A DNA stretch of 64,000 bases from Aegilops tauschii subsp. strangulata (taxonomy: Eukaryota > Streptophyta > Magnoliopsida > Poales > Poaceae), in NCBI RefSeq assembly GCF_002575655.3, contig NC_053039.3, positions 240,414,622 through 240,478,621 of the forward strand. Reading direction: 5' to 3'. Below the pieces are notes generated by a model, which saw only the letters and a program-made list of their open reading frames with translations, ran no database searches and was not told the DNA's origin. A program made the translations under genes and the position numbers. Shown here in pieces: positions 55,146 through 64,000 of the stretch; position 1 is the stretch's first letter, and every line of letters starts with the position of its first letter.

Positions 55146-56542
55146 TGACACAAGTATAGGGGATCGCAACAGTTTTCGAGGGTAGAGTATTCAACCCAAA
55201 TTTATTGATTCGACATAAGGGGAGCCAAAGAATATTCTCAAGTATTAGCAGCTGAGTTGTCAATTCAACCACACCTGAAAGACTTAATGTCTGCAGCAAT
55301 GTATTTAGTAGCAAAGTAATATGGAAGTAACAGTAACAGTGAAAAAAGTAACAGTAGCAGTTTTGTAGTAATTGTAACAGTGGCAACAGTAAAGTAACTA
55401 AGCAAAGATCAATATGTGAAAAGCTCATAGGCAATGGATCAATGATGGATAATTATGTCGGATGCGATTCCTCATGCAATAGTTATAACATAGGGTGACA
55501 CGGAACTAGCTCCAGTTCATCAATGTAATGTAGGCGTGTATTCCGAATATAGTCATACATGCTTATGGAAAAGAACTTGCATGACATCTTTTGTCCTACC
55601 CTCCCGTGGCAGCGGGGTCCTATTGGAAACTAAGGGATATTAAGGCCTCCTTTTAATAGAGTACCAGACCAAAGCATTAACACTTAGTGAATACATGAAC
55701 TCCTCAAACTATGGTCATCACCGGGAGTGGTCCCGATTATTGTCACTTCGGGGTTACCGGATCATAACACATAATAGGTGACTATTGACTTGCAAGATAG
55801 GATAAAGAACTCACATATATTCATGAAAACATAATAGGTTCAGATCTGAAATCATGGCACTCGGGCCCTAGTGACAAGCATTAAGCATAGCAAAGTCATA
55901 GCAACATCAATCTCCGAACATAATGGATACTAGGGATCAAACCCTAACAAAACTAACTCGATTACATGATAAACCTCATCCAACCCATCACCGTCCAGCA
56001 AGCCTACGATGGAATTACTCACGCACGACGATAAGTATCATGAAATTGGTGATGGAGGATGGTTGATGATGATGATGGCGACGGATTCCCCTCTCCGGAG
56101 CCCCGAATGGACTCCAGATCAGCCCTCCCGAGAGAGATTAGGGCTTGGCGGCGGCTCGGTATCGTAAAACACGGTGGATCCTTCTCTCTGATTTTCTTCT
56201 CCCCGAACATGAATATATAGAGTTGGATTTGAGGTCGGTGGAGCCTCAGGGGACCCACGAGGCAGGGGGCGTGCCCCAGGGGGGTGGGCGCGCCCCCACC
56301 CTCGTGGACAGGGTGTGGGCCCTCTGGTGTTGATTCTTTCACCAATATTTTTTTTATTCAAAAAATATTCTCCGTGAAGTTTTAGGTCATTCCGAGAACT
56401 TTTATTTCTGCATAAAAATAACACCATGGAAATTCTGCTGTAAACAGCGTCAGTCCGGGTTAGTTCCATTCAAATCATGCATGTTAGCGTCCAAAACAAG
56501 GGCAAAAGTGTTTGGAAAAGTAGATACGTTGGAGACGTATCA
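55146..56542 (-). repeat. 5' LTR of the 50,927-56,542 element
   Basis: It starts TGACACAAGTATAGGGGATC, a few bases shorter at the edge than the left copy, and ends TTGGAGACGTATCA (1,397 bp). It matches the left LTR throughout, with scattered substitutions and a GGGGGTGGGCGCGCCCC-type length difference near 56,280. Confidence 0.88.
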
Positions 56543-56547
56543 CTCAC

Positions 56548-57300
56548 ACCTCGAGTTCTCTATATCTGAGCTTTCCCGTATCGACTGGGACATGGGTTTT
56601 CAGAGGACCCTTTCTCCTAAAGAGTTAGGCGACTGGCATCCCCTTACTGCCTTGTTCCATGCGCTCTCGGAGGAGGCGGACTCCATCTCCTGGCCTCACT
56701 CGGCTTCGGGGAAGTTTTCAGTCAAGTCCCTATATACGCGCGTAATAGCTAGTTCTGCCTCCTTGAGGTTCAAGTGTATTTGGTCGGCGAGGATTCCTCC
56801 TAAGTTAAAATCTTCTTATGGCAGGTCTTTCGGGCCGGCTCCCCTCGGCTGACCAGATCCAGAAAAGGAATGGGCCTGGCTCCGCTTTTTGCTCTTTATG
56901 CTCCTCCCTCAAAGATTCTAACGATATCTTCTTTAAGTGCAACCTGGCCCTGCTAGTTGGGGTTGTGTTCGATCGTGGTATTCGACTTCTTGGTCTCCTG
57001 GCAACATTGCTGATGTGCGAGCCATCTCGAATGGCCTGAATGGCCGGACCAGGAGGTTATTTTGGACTGGGATGGGTGCCCTTTGTTGGGATCTCCGGAC
57101 CACTCGGAACATGTTTACTATTGAGGTCATCTTCCCTAATAAACCAGCTGATGTTTTGTTCAAAATGTCTATCTTCTTGCAGCAGTGGAAATTATTTACT
57201 AAGGAGGAGGACCTTGACGGGCTGGAGAGGTTGATCACCAAAGTGCGGGCGTCTGTCAATCTTCTTTCCTCCCCAGCCAATGATGTTGCGTCGTAGCTGC
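56548..57300 (+). pseudogene. LINE zinc-binding C-terminus (zf-RVT-like)
   Basis: After the LTR element the LINE protein resumes: LSRIDWDMGFQRTLSPKELG, then SASGKFSVKSLYTRVIASSA and CIWSARIPPKLK. One frame over, DQIQKRNGPGSAFCSLC carries the Cys motif of the zf-RVT domain. Frameshifts near 56,815 and 56,940 break it. The remaining reading ends near 57,295. Confidence 0.7.
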
Positions 57301-57494
57301 CGTTTCTTTTGTCGCATAGGTGGTGGCCTGCGGGCCCCTTTATCTCATTTCGGATTGCGTGCCTCCCATAAACTCTTGGTTCTCTTCGCTATGGTTTGGC
57401 TGTGAGATTTGGTTGTCGCGGATCATTGTTGATCCAGTACTCGTTCGTATGGCTTTATCTATAAAGTCGGGTAATGGCCTTTTCTCTAAAAAAA

Positions 57495-57995
57495 TATAAT
57501 GATCATTGCTTGGATATTGTCATAATTATTTGAAGTTCTATCAATTGCCCAACAGTAATTTGTTTACCCATCGTATGCTCTTTTCCTCGAGAGAAGCCAC
57601 TAGTGAAACCTACGGCCCCCGGATCTATTCTTTATCATATTTTCCTTCGGGACCTATTTTTATTTGCTTTTATTTTCAGATCTATTAATCCAAAAACCCA
57701 AAAATACCTTGCTGCAATTTATTGTTATTTATTTTATCTTGCGTTCCCATGATATCTATTTATCCAATCTACTACAATTTTATCTATCTTTTTACCCGGG
57801 AGGGATTGACAACCCCTCTTTACGTCGGGTTGCAAGTATTTGTTCTTTGTGTGCACGTGCCGTTCACTTAGTGTTGCGTGGTTATCCTACTGGTTCGATA
57901 ACCTTGGTCTCATCACTGAGGGAAATACTTACCGTAGCTATGCTGCATCATCCCTTACTCTTTGGGGAAATACCAACGTAGTTCAAGCCGCATCA
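57495..57995 (+). repeat. 5' LTR remnant (U5-side 0.5 kb)
   Basis: It starts inside the LTR at AATGATCATTGCTTGGATAT and ends TTCAAGCCGCATCA. It matches 62,586-63,085 with a few differences. Confidence 0.85.
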
Positions 57996-58005
57996 AAAGG
58001 AATTT

Positions 58006-58024
58006 CCGGCGCCGTTGCCAGGGA
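58006..58024 (+). other. Primer-binding site (tRNA-Asp type, variant)
   Basis: CCGGCGCCGTTGCCAGGGA lies 10 bp after the LTR. It differs from the tRNA-Asp complement (TGGCGCCGTTGCCGGGGA) at the first base and near the end. Confidence 0.7.
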
Positions 58025-58217
58025 GACATCATCAACATCTACCAGGTTCCTAATCAGAAATCTCATCTCCTTGCAATTTACATTATTTGCCATTTTCCTC
58101 TCGTTTTTATCTCCCCCACTTCACAAAAAATGCTGTTTTATTCGCCCACTTTTTCGTTCGCTGTTTTCTTGTCAGATCTGTTTTAGTGTGCAATTTTGTT
58201 TATCACCTTTTTTCATT

Positions 58218-59045
58218 ATGGATAGTTCTTCTTCTATTGTATGCACTCTCGAGAACAAGGTTCTTAACTTTAAGCAAAGGGGAGGGGACAATTTAAAGGA
58301 TGCTTGGTATAGGATTTGTAATGCTCATAATAGATCTATCCGTAAGCAACCTACCGTTGTTCTTCTTCGCTGTTTTTATGTGGGCATCACCACTTGGTAT
58401 AGATTCGTCCTTGATACAATTACTGGTGGAAATTTCTTGATGTGTCCCTCTCTTGATGCTTTTAATGCTATGGGAAATTTGGTGGGATCACCACCTCTCA
58501 TGGTTAATGAAACAACTTTAACTCTCGAGCATGTGGTGGAAAGGCTAGATGCTATTGAAAAGAATATGCTCACTGAAGAAAATATTGGAAAATTAGATAA
58601 AAGAATGCAGAATCTTGCTAATAGAATCAGGTCAAAAGCGGGAGACGCTCTTAAAGTACTAGAAGAAAAAGAACTTGTGTTCAACGTAAGGATAGAGGAG
58701 AGCCCTGCTAGAATTGATAAGTTAGAAGAAATTTTTATTAATCTAGGCACGCCTTTTTCCTCCGCTAAAAATATTGAAAAAACTCCAGTAAAAATTAGCA
58801 AAATTACTCAAGCCACTAAAAACGAGGGAGCAACCTCTAATAGTAACAAATCAAATCTTAAAATGATTGGTTTTCACCCGGATTTTGTTGAAGTTGTAAG
58901 AGATCCCATTGATAAGAATGAATTCCTCAATTTTATGCCTAGAAGTTTTGCGATTTTACTTGCTAAATCTTTGAAGAAATCTGATTGTGTGATTGAAGAG
59001 TTGGAAATTAAGACGACAATACTTGAATCTTTGCATTATGCCTAG
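58218..59045 (+). CDS. Gag-like protein of the 57,495-63,085 element
   Basis: An open frame of 275 residues starts MDSSSSIVCTLENKVLNFKQ at an ATG 223 bp after the LTR. Residues 20-80 (NLKDAWYRICNAHNRSIRKQ; RCFYVGITTWYRFVLDTITG; FLMCPSLDAFNAMGNL) correspond to the second half of the gag core. The rest is Lys/Glu-rich and probably coiled-coil (RLDAIEKNMLTEENIGKLDK). It has no protease motif and ends ETTILESLHYA-like at 59,045. The first half of a normal gag core is missing. It is the only uninterrupted gag frame in the window, though the same frame is also open upstream through the LTR end. Confidence 0.7.
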   Translation: MDSSSSIVCTLENKVLNFKQRGGDNLKDAWYRICNAHNRSIRKQPTVVLLRCFYVGITTWYRFVLDTITGGNFLMCPSLDAFNAMGNLVGSPPLMVNETTLTLEHVVERLDAIEKNMLTEENIGKLDKRMQNLANRIRSKAGDALKVLEEKELVFNVRIEESPARIDKLEEIFINLGTPFSSAKNIEKTPVKISKITQATKNEGATSNSNKSNLKMIGFHPDFVEVVRDPIDKNEFLNFMPRSFAILLAKSLKKSDCVIEELEIKTTILESLHYA

Positions 59046-61505
59046 CTAGGGGCATAAAACGATAGCGCCTGTTGGGAGGCAACCCAATGAATACAATTTA
59101 TTTTTGCTTCTTGTTTTCTGTTCTTGAGTGTTTGTACAATTATGCTACTATTATGATTTAGTTTTTTATGTTTTAATTAGTGTTTGTGCCAAGCAAAGCC
59201 TTTGAGATCATTTTGGGTGATAGTTGCTTTGATCTTGTTGGAAAACAGAAACTTTTGCGTCCAGTAATTGAATTTTGAAAAACCACAAAAGCAGAAAAAA
59301 ATTCTGATTTTTTTTACATGAGATTGATATACAAATTGCCTACGTTATCCTAAATTTTTCAGAATTTTTGGAGTTACATAAGTATTAGAAGTTTTCAGAT
59401 TGCTATAGACTGTTCTGTTTTTGACAGATTCTGTTTTCTTTGTGTTGTGTGCTTATTTTGATGAATCTATGGACTCTATCAGGGGTATGAGCCGTAGCAA
59501 AGTTGGAATACAGTAGATATAATTCAAATATAAAATATGAATGGGTTTGCAACAGTACTTATAGTAGTGATTTACTTTGTTGTACTAACGGATCTCACGA
59601 AGGTTTTTTTTTTGAGTTTTGTGTGATTGAAGTTTTCAAGTTTTGGGCGAGATCACGATGGATGAAGGAATAAGGAGTAAGAAGAGCCTAAGCTTGGGGA
59701 TGCCCCATGCCACCCCAAGTTATTATCGAAAGAGAAGCAAGCAACTAAGCTTGTGGATGCCCGAGTGGCATCCCCTCTTTCTTCTAACGACCGTCGGTAT
59801 TTTACTTGGAACTATATTTTTATTCATCACATATCATGAGTTTTGCTTGGAGTGTCTTGTATGATATTAGTCTTTGCTTGTTTTGCTTTTTATTTTAAGT
59901 TAAGTATCCTTGCTGGACACACCTATTTGAGAGAGCCAAAATTATGCTATGATTTGTTAGAATTGCTCTCTATGCTTCACTTAAATCTTTTTGAGCTATG
60001 GAATTGCTCTAGTGCTTCACTTATATCTTTTTGAGCACGGTGTGCTTTAGTATTTGAAGAAATGCTCTGATGTTTCAGTTAGATTTATTTGAGATTTAGT
60101 AATTTTTTAAGAAATTCTCTCATGCTTCACTTATATCGTTTTGAGGGAAGAAAACTTTTATGTTCATGTTCTTCACTTAGATTTGTTTGAGCTATCGAAA
60201 GCAACATATGAAATTAGTCCCAAAGTGATATATATTCAAGAGGGATATAATAAAAACTTTCATGAAGATCATTGGACAAAATAAACTTGATTCTTTGTAA
60301 TAGTTTTGCGATATGATGATATAATATGCGAGTCATGTTGATGAGTAATTATGCTTTAGTAAGAATATTGGTCTTAAGGTTTGTGATTCCCTATGCAAGC
60401 ACGAAAGTCAATAGTTACGCAATGAAGTTACATCCAACTTATGGTGCATTATTCGGTGTTAGTTATGCTTAATGCTTGCTTATGAGATTTTTCGTTCCTT
60501 GGTTGGATGCTTCTCAATCTTTTGCTAGCCTTCATTTGCACTAAGCATGATCACTATTTGTCCATCCAATATCCTTAAACCAGTTTTGCCATATTAGTCC
60601 ACTATACCTACCTATTTGCGGTATTCTTTTTCCGTTCTAAGAAAATTTGTATGTGCCATCTTTAATTTTCAAAATAAATTTCTCTTTTGTGTGCTCGTAC
60701 CGCTCATGAAACGGTAGGGGGTGGCTGATATATTTCCATGCTAGATTTTTTATTCTCAAGATGAGTGTTTATTCACTTGTCATTGCATAAGAGTAAGGCA
60801 AAGGTATTAGGGATGCCCACTCCCAAAATGAGAAATAAATTTACTTTATGTTGTCAAATAATAAATTCCTTGGAAAGTGTTGGTATGGACGACACCCGTG
60901 GATTCGGTTAGCCGTGGAATGTGAAAGTACGTGAAAAAGGAATAAACTTTATTTTTTGTTTGGGAACCGCCTATGAGATATCTAGCATGGAAAGTATTGG
61001 GAACTACTCGATCGTTTCCGTTGACAGGAAAAGCATGCCACCCAAAATGTTTTTATCTCTATCTTTTTCGCTTTGAGCTCTGGCACCTCTACACATCCCT
61101 ACTTCCCTCTGTGAAGTGCCTTTCTATTTAGTTTATGCATTTTTTTCGAGTCTCCATCTTATCTTATAAAGCACCAACTAAGGGGCACTATGATCATACT
61201 TGAGCATTGGGTGTGGCAAACATGCGAGTGTGTTTCATGAATGGGTCAATCACTGAGCATAATGGGCTAGGGATAACTTGCTTTAGTGTTGATATTTTGA
61301 AAGACATGGTTGCTTGTTGATATGCTTGAGTATTGAAATCTTCATGTCAAAACTAGACTATTGCCTTGAATCCTATAGAAGTCCAAATGTCCATGCTACA
61401 AAGAAAAGATTATGTGATGAACATGTTAGGCAGCATTCCACATAAAAATTTCTGTTTTTATCACTTACCTACTCGAGGACGAGCAGGAATTAAGCTTGGG
61501 GATGC
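59046..61505 (+). other. 3' UTR and polypurine tract of the 57,495-63,085 element
   Basis: Right after the gag stop is the conserved motif with the hairpin TTGGGAGGCAACCCAA (59,072-59,087). Five degenerate copies of GCTTCACTTATATCTTTTTG occur at 59,965-60,200. The polypurine tract AAGCTTGGGGATGC (61,492-61,505) directly precedes the 3' LTR. Nothing coding is seen. Confidence 0.75.
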
Positions 61506-63085
61506 TGATACGTCTCCAACGTATCTATAATTTTTTATTGCTCCATGCTGTTATATTATCATTCTTGGATGTTTTACAGTCATTTTATAGCAACTTTATA
61601 TCATTTTTGGGACTAACCTATTGACATAGTGCCCAGTGCCAGTTGCTGTTTTTTGCTTGTTTTTTTACTTCACAGAAAATCAATACCAAACGGAGTCCAA
61701 ATGCAGCAGAAGTTTTTGGAGAATTTTTCTGGGCCAGAAGACATTGGATGGGCCAAAGAAGTACCAGAGGGGTGCCCCGAGGGGGGCACAACCCACCTGG
61801 GCATGCCTGGAGGCCCAGGCGCGCCCTGGTGGGTTGTGCCCAGCTCAGGGGCCTTCCGCACCGCCTCTTTGCAATATAAATACCCCAATATTCTAGAAAC
61901 CCTAGGGGAGTCGACGAAAAACAATTCCAGCCGCCGCAAGTTCCAGAAACCACAGATCCAATCTAGACACCGTCACGGAGGGGTTCATCATCCTCATTGG
62001 TGCCTCTTCGATGATGCGTGAGTAGTTCATTGTAGACCTACGGGTCTGTAGTTAGTAGCTAGATGGCTTCCTCTCTCTCTCTCTCTCTCTTGATTCTCAA
62101 TACAATGGTCTCTTGGAGATCTATTGATGTAACTCTTTTTGTGGTGTGTTTGTTGGGATTCGATGAACTTTGAGTTTATGACCAGATCTATGTTTTTATA
62201 TATGAAAGTTATTTGAGTTTTCTTTGATCTCTTGTATGCATGATTACTTATAACCTCATATTTCTTCTTCGAATCTTTGGTTTGGTTAGGCCTACTAGAT
62301 CGATTTTTCTTGCCATGCGAAGAGGTGATTTGTGATGGGTTCGCCTCAATCCCAGTGACAGAAGGGGAAATGACACGTATGTATCATTGCTATTAAGGAT
62401 AACAAGATGGGGTCTATTTCTACATAAATAGATCTTGTCTACATCATGTCATCGTTCTTATTGCATTACTCCATTTTTTCATGAACTTAATACACTAGAT
62501 GCATGCTGGATAACGGTCGATGTGTGGAGTAATAGTAGTAGATGCAGGCAGGAGTCGGTCTACTAATCTTGGACGTGATGCCTATATAATGATCATTGCC
62601 TGGATATCGTCATAATTATTTGAAGTTCTATCAATTGCCCAACAGTAATTTATTTACCCACCGTATGCTATTTTCCTCGAGAGAAGCCACTAGTGAAACC
62701 TATTGCCCCCGGGTCTATTCTTTATCATATTTGCCTTTGAGATCTATTTTTATTTGCTTTTATTTTCAGATCTATTAATCCAAAAACCCAAAAATATCTT
62801 GCTGCAATTTATTGTTATTTATTTTATCTTGCGTTCCCACGAAATCTATTTATCCAATCTACTACAATTTTATCTATCTTTTTACCCAAGAGGGATTGAC
62901 AATCCCTCTTTACGTCGGGTTGCAAGTATTTGTTCTTTGTGTGCAGGTGCCGTTCACGTAGTGTTGCATGGTTCTCCTACTGGTTCGATAACCTTGAACT
63001 CATCACTGAGGTAAATACCTACCGTAGTTGTGCTGCATCATCCGTTCCTCTTTGGGGAAATACCGACGTAGTTCAAGCCGCATCA
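61506..63085 (+). repeat. 3' LTR of the 57,495-63,085 element
   Basis: It begins TGATACGTCTCCAACGTATC and ends TTCAAGCCGCATCA (1,580 bp). Promoter-like TATAAATA lies near 61,876 (gcaatataaatacccc) and a CT microsatellite at 62,070-62,090. Confidence 0.9.
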
Positions 63086-63949
63086 AATATCGATTTGTAA
63101 GGAAATAAAAGAGTGATGATCATCATTATTTGACCATTGTCACAGTGAGGAAAGGATGACGGAGGCTATGATTCCCCACAAGTCGAGATGAGTATGTGGA
63201 CAAAATAAGAGAGGCCAAAAAGGGCCCAGCAAAAAAAGATAAAAAAAGAGAAGGGGCAATGTTACTATCCTTTTCCACATTTGTGCTTCAGAGTAGCACC
63301 ATGTTTTTCATATAGAGAGTCTCCTGAGTTGTCACTTTCTTATACTAGTGGGAATTTAATGTTATGGAAATTGGCTTGTATACTCCGATGATAGGCTTCC
63401 TGGAATGCCCGAGGTCTTCATGAGCAAACAAATTGGATGCACACCCACTTTGTTTTCGTTGAGCTTTCATACACTTATTGCTCTTAGTGCATCCGTTGCA
63501 TGGCAATCCATGCCCCTCGCATTGATATCAATTGATGGGCATCTCCATAGCCCGTTGATATGTCGCGTCAATGCGAGACTTTCTTCCTTTAATGACTTCA
63601 CCTTATTAATCTCTACCATCGCATTCTATTCCACCTATAGTGCAATGTCCATGGCTCGCGCTCATGTATCGTGTGGGGTTGAAAATGTTGAAGTTTTTTA
63701 ATAAGTATGATCCAATATCTTGACTTGTTACCACGGTAGGTCATGATTAATATCTTTTTGCTAGGAAGACCAAGCATGATGGGCTATATGATTTTGATGG
63801 GATAGCATTCTTTAACATTGTTTATTTTCAAAGGCATGATTGTTTGTTAGTATGCGTGAGTATTGATGTCTTTATATCAAATGATAGACTATTGCCTTGA
63901 GTCACTCGTATCTTAATGTTTATATCGAAAAAGAGATTACATGATACAC
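63086..63949 (+). other. 3' UTR fragment of another Sabrina/WHAM-like element (host of the insertion)
   Basis: The text GGAAAGGATGACGGAGGCTA, CCCCACAAGTCGAGATGAG and, later, TGCATCCGTTGCATGGCAAT match the complement of 21,830-22,250 in the minus-strand element at 19,474-32,034. It is therefore the plus-strand 3' UTR of a relative, with no coding content. Confidence 0.65.
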
Positions 63950-64000
63950 TGCTACTTCTTGAGCTTGCGTTGGTTTTCCCCTTGAAGAGGAAAGGGTGAT
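63950..64000 (-). repeat. Start of another minus-strand LTR, running off the window
   Basis: TGCTACTTCTTGAGCTTGCG and TTGAAGAGGAAAGGGTGAT match the first 50 bp of the LTRs at 19,474 and 30,453. The five bases before it are TACAC. The rest lies beyond 64,000. Confidence 0.8.

Larger units (their letters stand above)
50927..56542 (-). mobile_element. Non-autonomous Athila-related LTR retrotransposon inserted in the LINE
   Basis: LTRs lie at 50,927-52,312 and 55,146-56,542. CTCAC is present at 50,922-50,926 and 56,543-56,547. The polypurine tract complement (actcccccaagctt) follows the left LTR, so transcription is on the minus strand. A piece of an ATHILA ORF-1-like protein is the only coding part. 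No primer site is recognisable beside the right LTR, whose inner edge is altered (TGACACAAG against TGATAACCCACAAG). The internal region is only 2.8 kb. Confidence 0.88.
50285..57494 (+). mobile_element. LINE (non-LTR retrotransposon), 5'-truncated and interrupted
   Basis: Two segments (50,285-50,926 and 56,543-57,494) rejoin when the LTR element between them is removed. The 3' end has a short A run (ctctaaaaaaatat) typical of plant LINEs, after the wording gtcgggtaatggccttttc. No target duplication could be matched at the 5' boundary, which abuts an LTR. Only the C-terminal end of the polymerase protein is left. Confidence 0.75.
57495..63085 (+). mobile_element. Non-autonomous gag-only retrotransposon, 5' LTR truncated
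   Basis: It has a partial 5' LTR (57,495-57,995), a primer site, a single gag frame, a long 3' UTR, a polypurine tract and a complete 3' LTR (61,506-63,085). No protease or polymerase is present. The 5' LTR lacks its first about 1.08 kb, replaced by the LINE 3' end. The base after the 3' LTR is the host element's UTR (AATAT would be the target side). Confidence 0.85.

Noticed and set aside
57840..58217. Longer version of the gag-like protein starting inside the LTR
   Set aside because: The upstream 126 codons cover the LTR end and primer-binding site. The ATG at 58,218 is at the usual distance from the primer site and starts gag-like sequence.
61618..62021. Overlapping frames in the 61,506-63,085 LTR and in the matching region at 49,777-50,159
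   Set aside because: They coincide with the LTR promoter/leader region in both orientations and show no conserved protein between LTR copies.

Overview
This is plant nuclear DNA of the nested-transposon type found in Triticeae cereals (wheat, Aegilops, barley). The genus is inferred from element types: Athila-like Gypsy retrotransposons with tRNA-Asp primer sites, large CACTA transposons, and Stowaway and Tourist MITEs. I find no ordinary host gene. Nearly all of the 64 kb is transposable elements inserted into one another, and eight insertion units are fixed by matching target-site duplications (TSDs) I could read on both sides.

Region 1 (1-44,810) is a broken autonomous Athila-like Gypsy element on the + strand: the end of its 5' LTR (1-275), a primer-binding site (287-304), then gag, protease, reverse transcriptase and RNase H remnants (41,659-44,810). 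A giant CACTA DNA transposon (338-41,625, TSD ATA) sits in its 5' leader. Without nested insertions that CACTA is about 21 kb. No transposase gene is recognisable, but it has GC-rich subterminal repeat arrays at both ends and several gene-like cargo loci: a broken divergent pair (3,628-4,958), a minus-strand multi-exon gene with a repeated exon start (about 6,000-9,174), and a plus-strand multi-exon gene with multiplied exons (32,192-40,076). Nested in the CACTA are Stowaway and Tourist MITEs, a 4.1 kb solo-LTR-like unit (13,084-17,229, TSD GGGGG), a non-autonomous gag-protease retrotransposon (19,474-32,034, minus strand, TSD CTATT) which itself holds a second 4 kb solo-LTR-like unit (25,280-29,259, TSD AGGAA), and a small CACTA (38,379-39,996, TSD TAA) that splits the last exon of the plus-strand gene and contains a 5S rRNA-like segment.

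Region 2 (44,811-50,284) is a 3'-truncated gag-protease retrotransposon on the minus strand, fused directly to the broken pol of region 1.

Region 3 (50,285-57,494) is the 3' part of a LINE, split by a 5.6 kb minus-strand Athila-related element (50,927-56,542, TSD CTCAC).

Region 4 (57,495-64,000) is a plus-strand gag-only retrotransposon with a truncated 5' LTR and a complete 3' LTR, lying in the 3' untranslated region of another element. At 63,950 a further minus-strand LTR begins and leaves the window.

The non-autonomous elements (gag or gag-protease only) share primer sites, an LTR-tip palindrome and 3' UTR motifs. This suggests they depend on reverse transcriptase and integrase supplied by autonomous relatives. 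The most unusual observations are a 268-bp copy of the insertion-site flank inside one retrotransposon, the 5S-derived block inside the small CACTA, the exon-multiplied CACTA cargo genes, and a conserved 98-bp coding exon inside two diverged LTR-like units.
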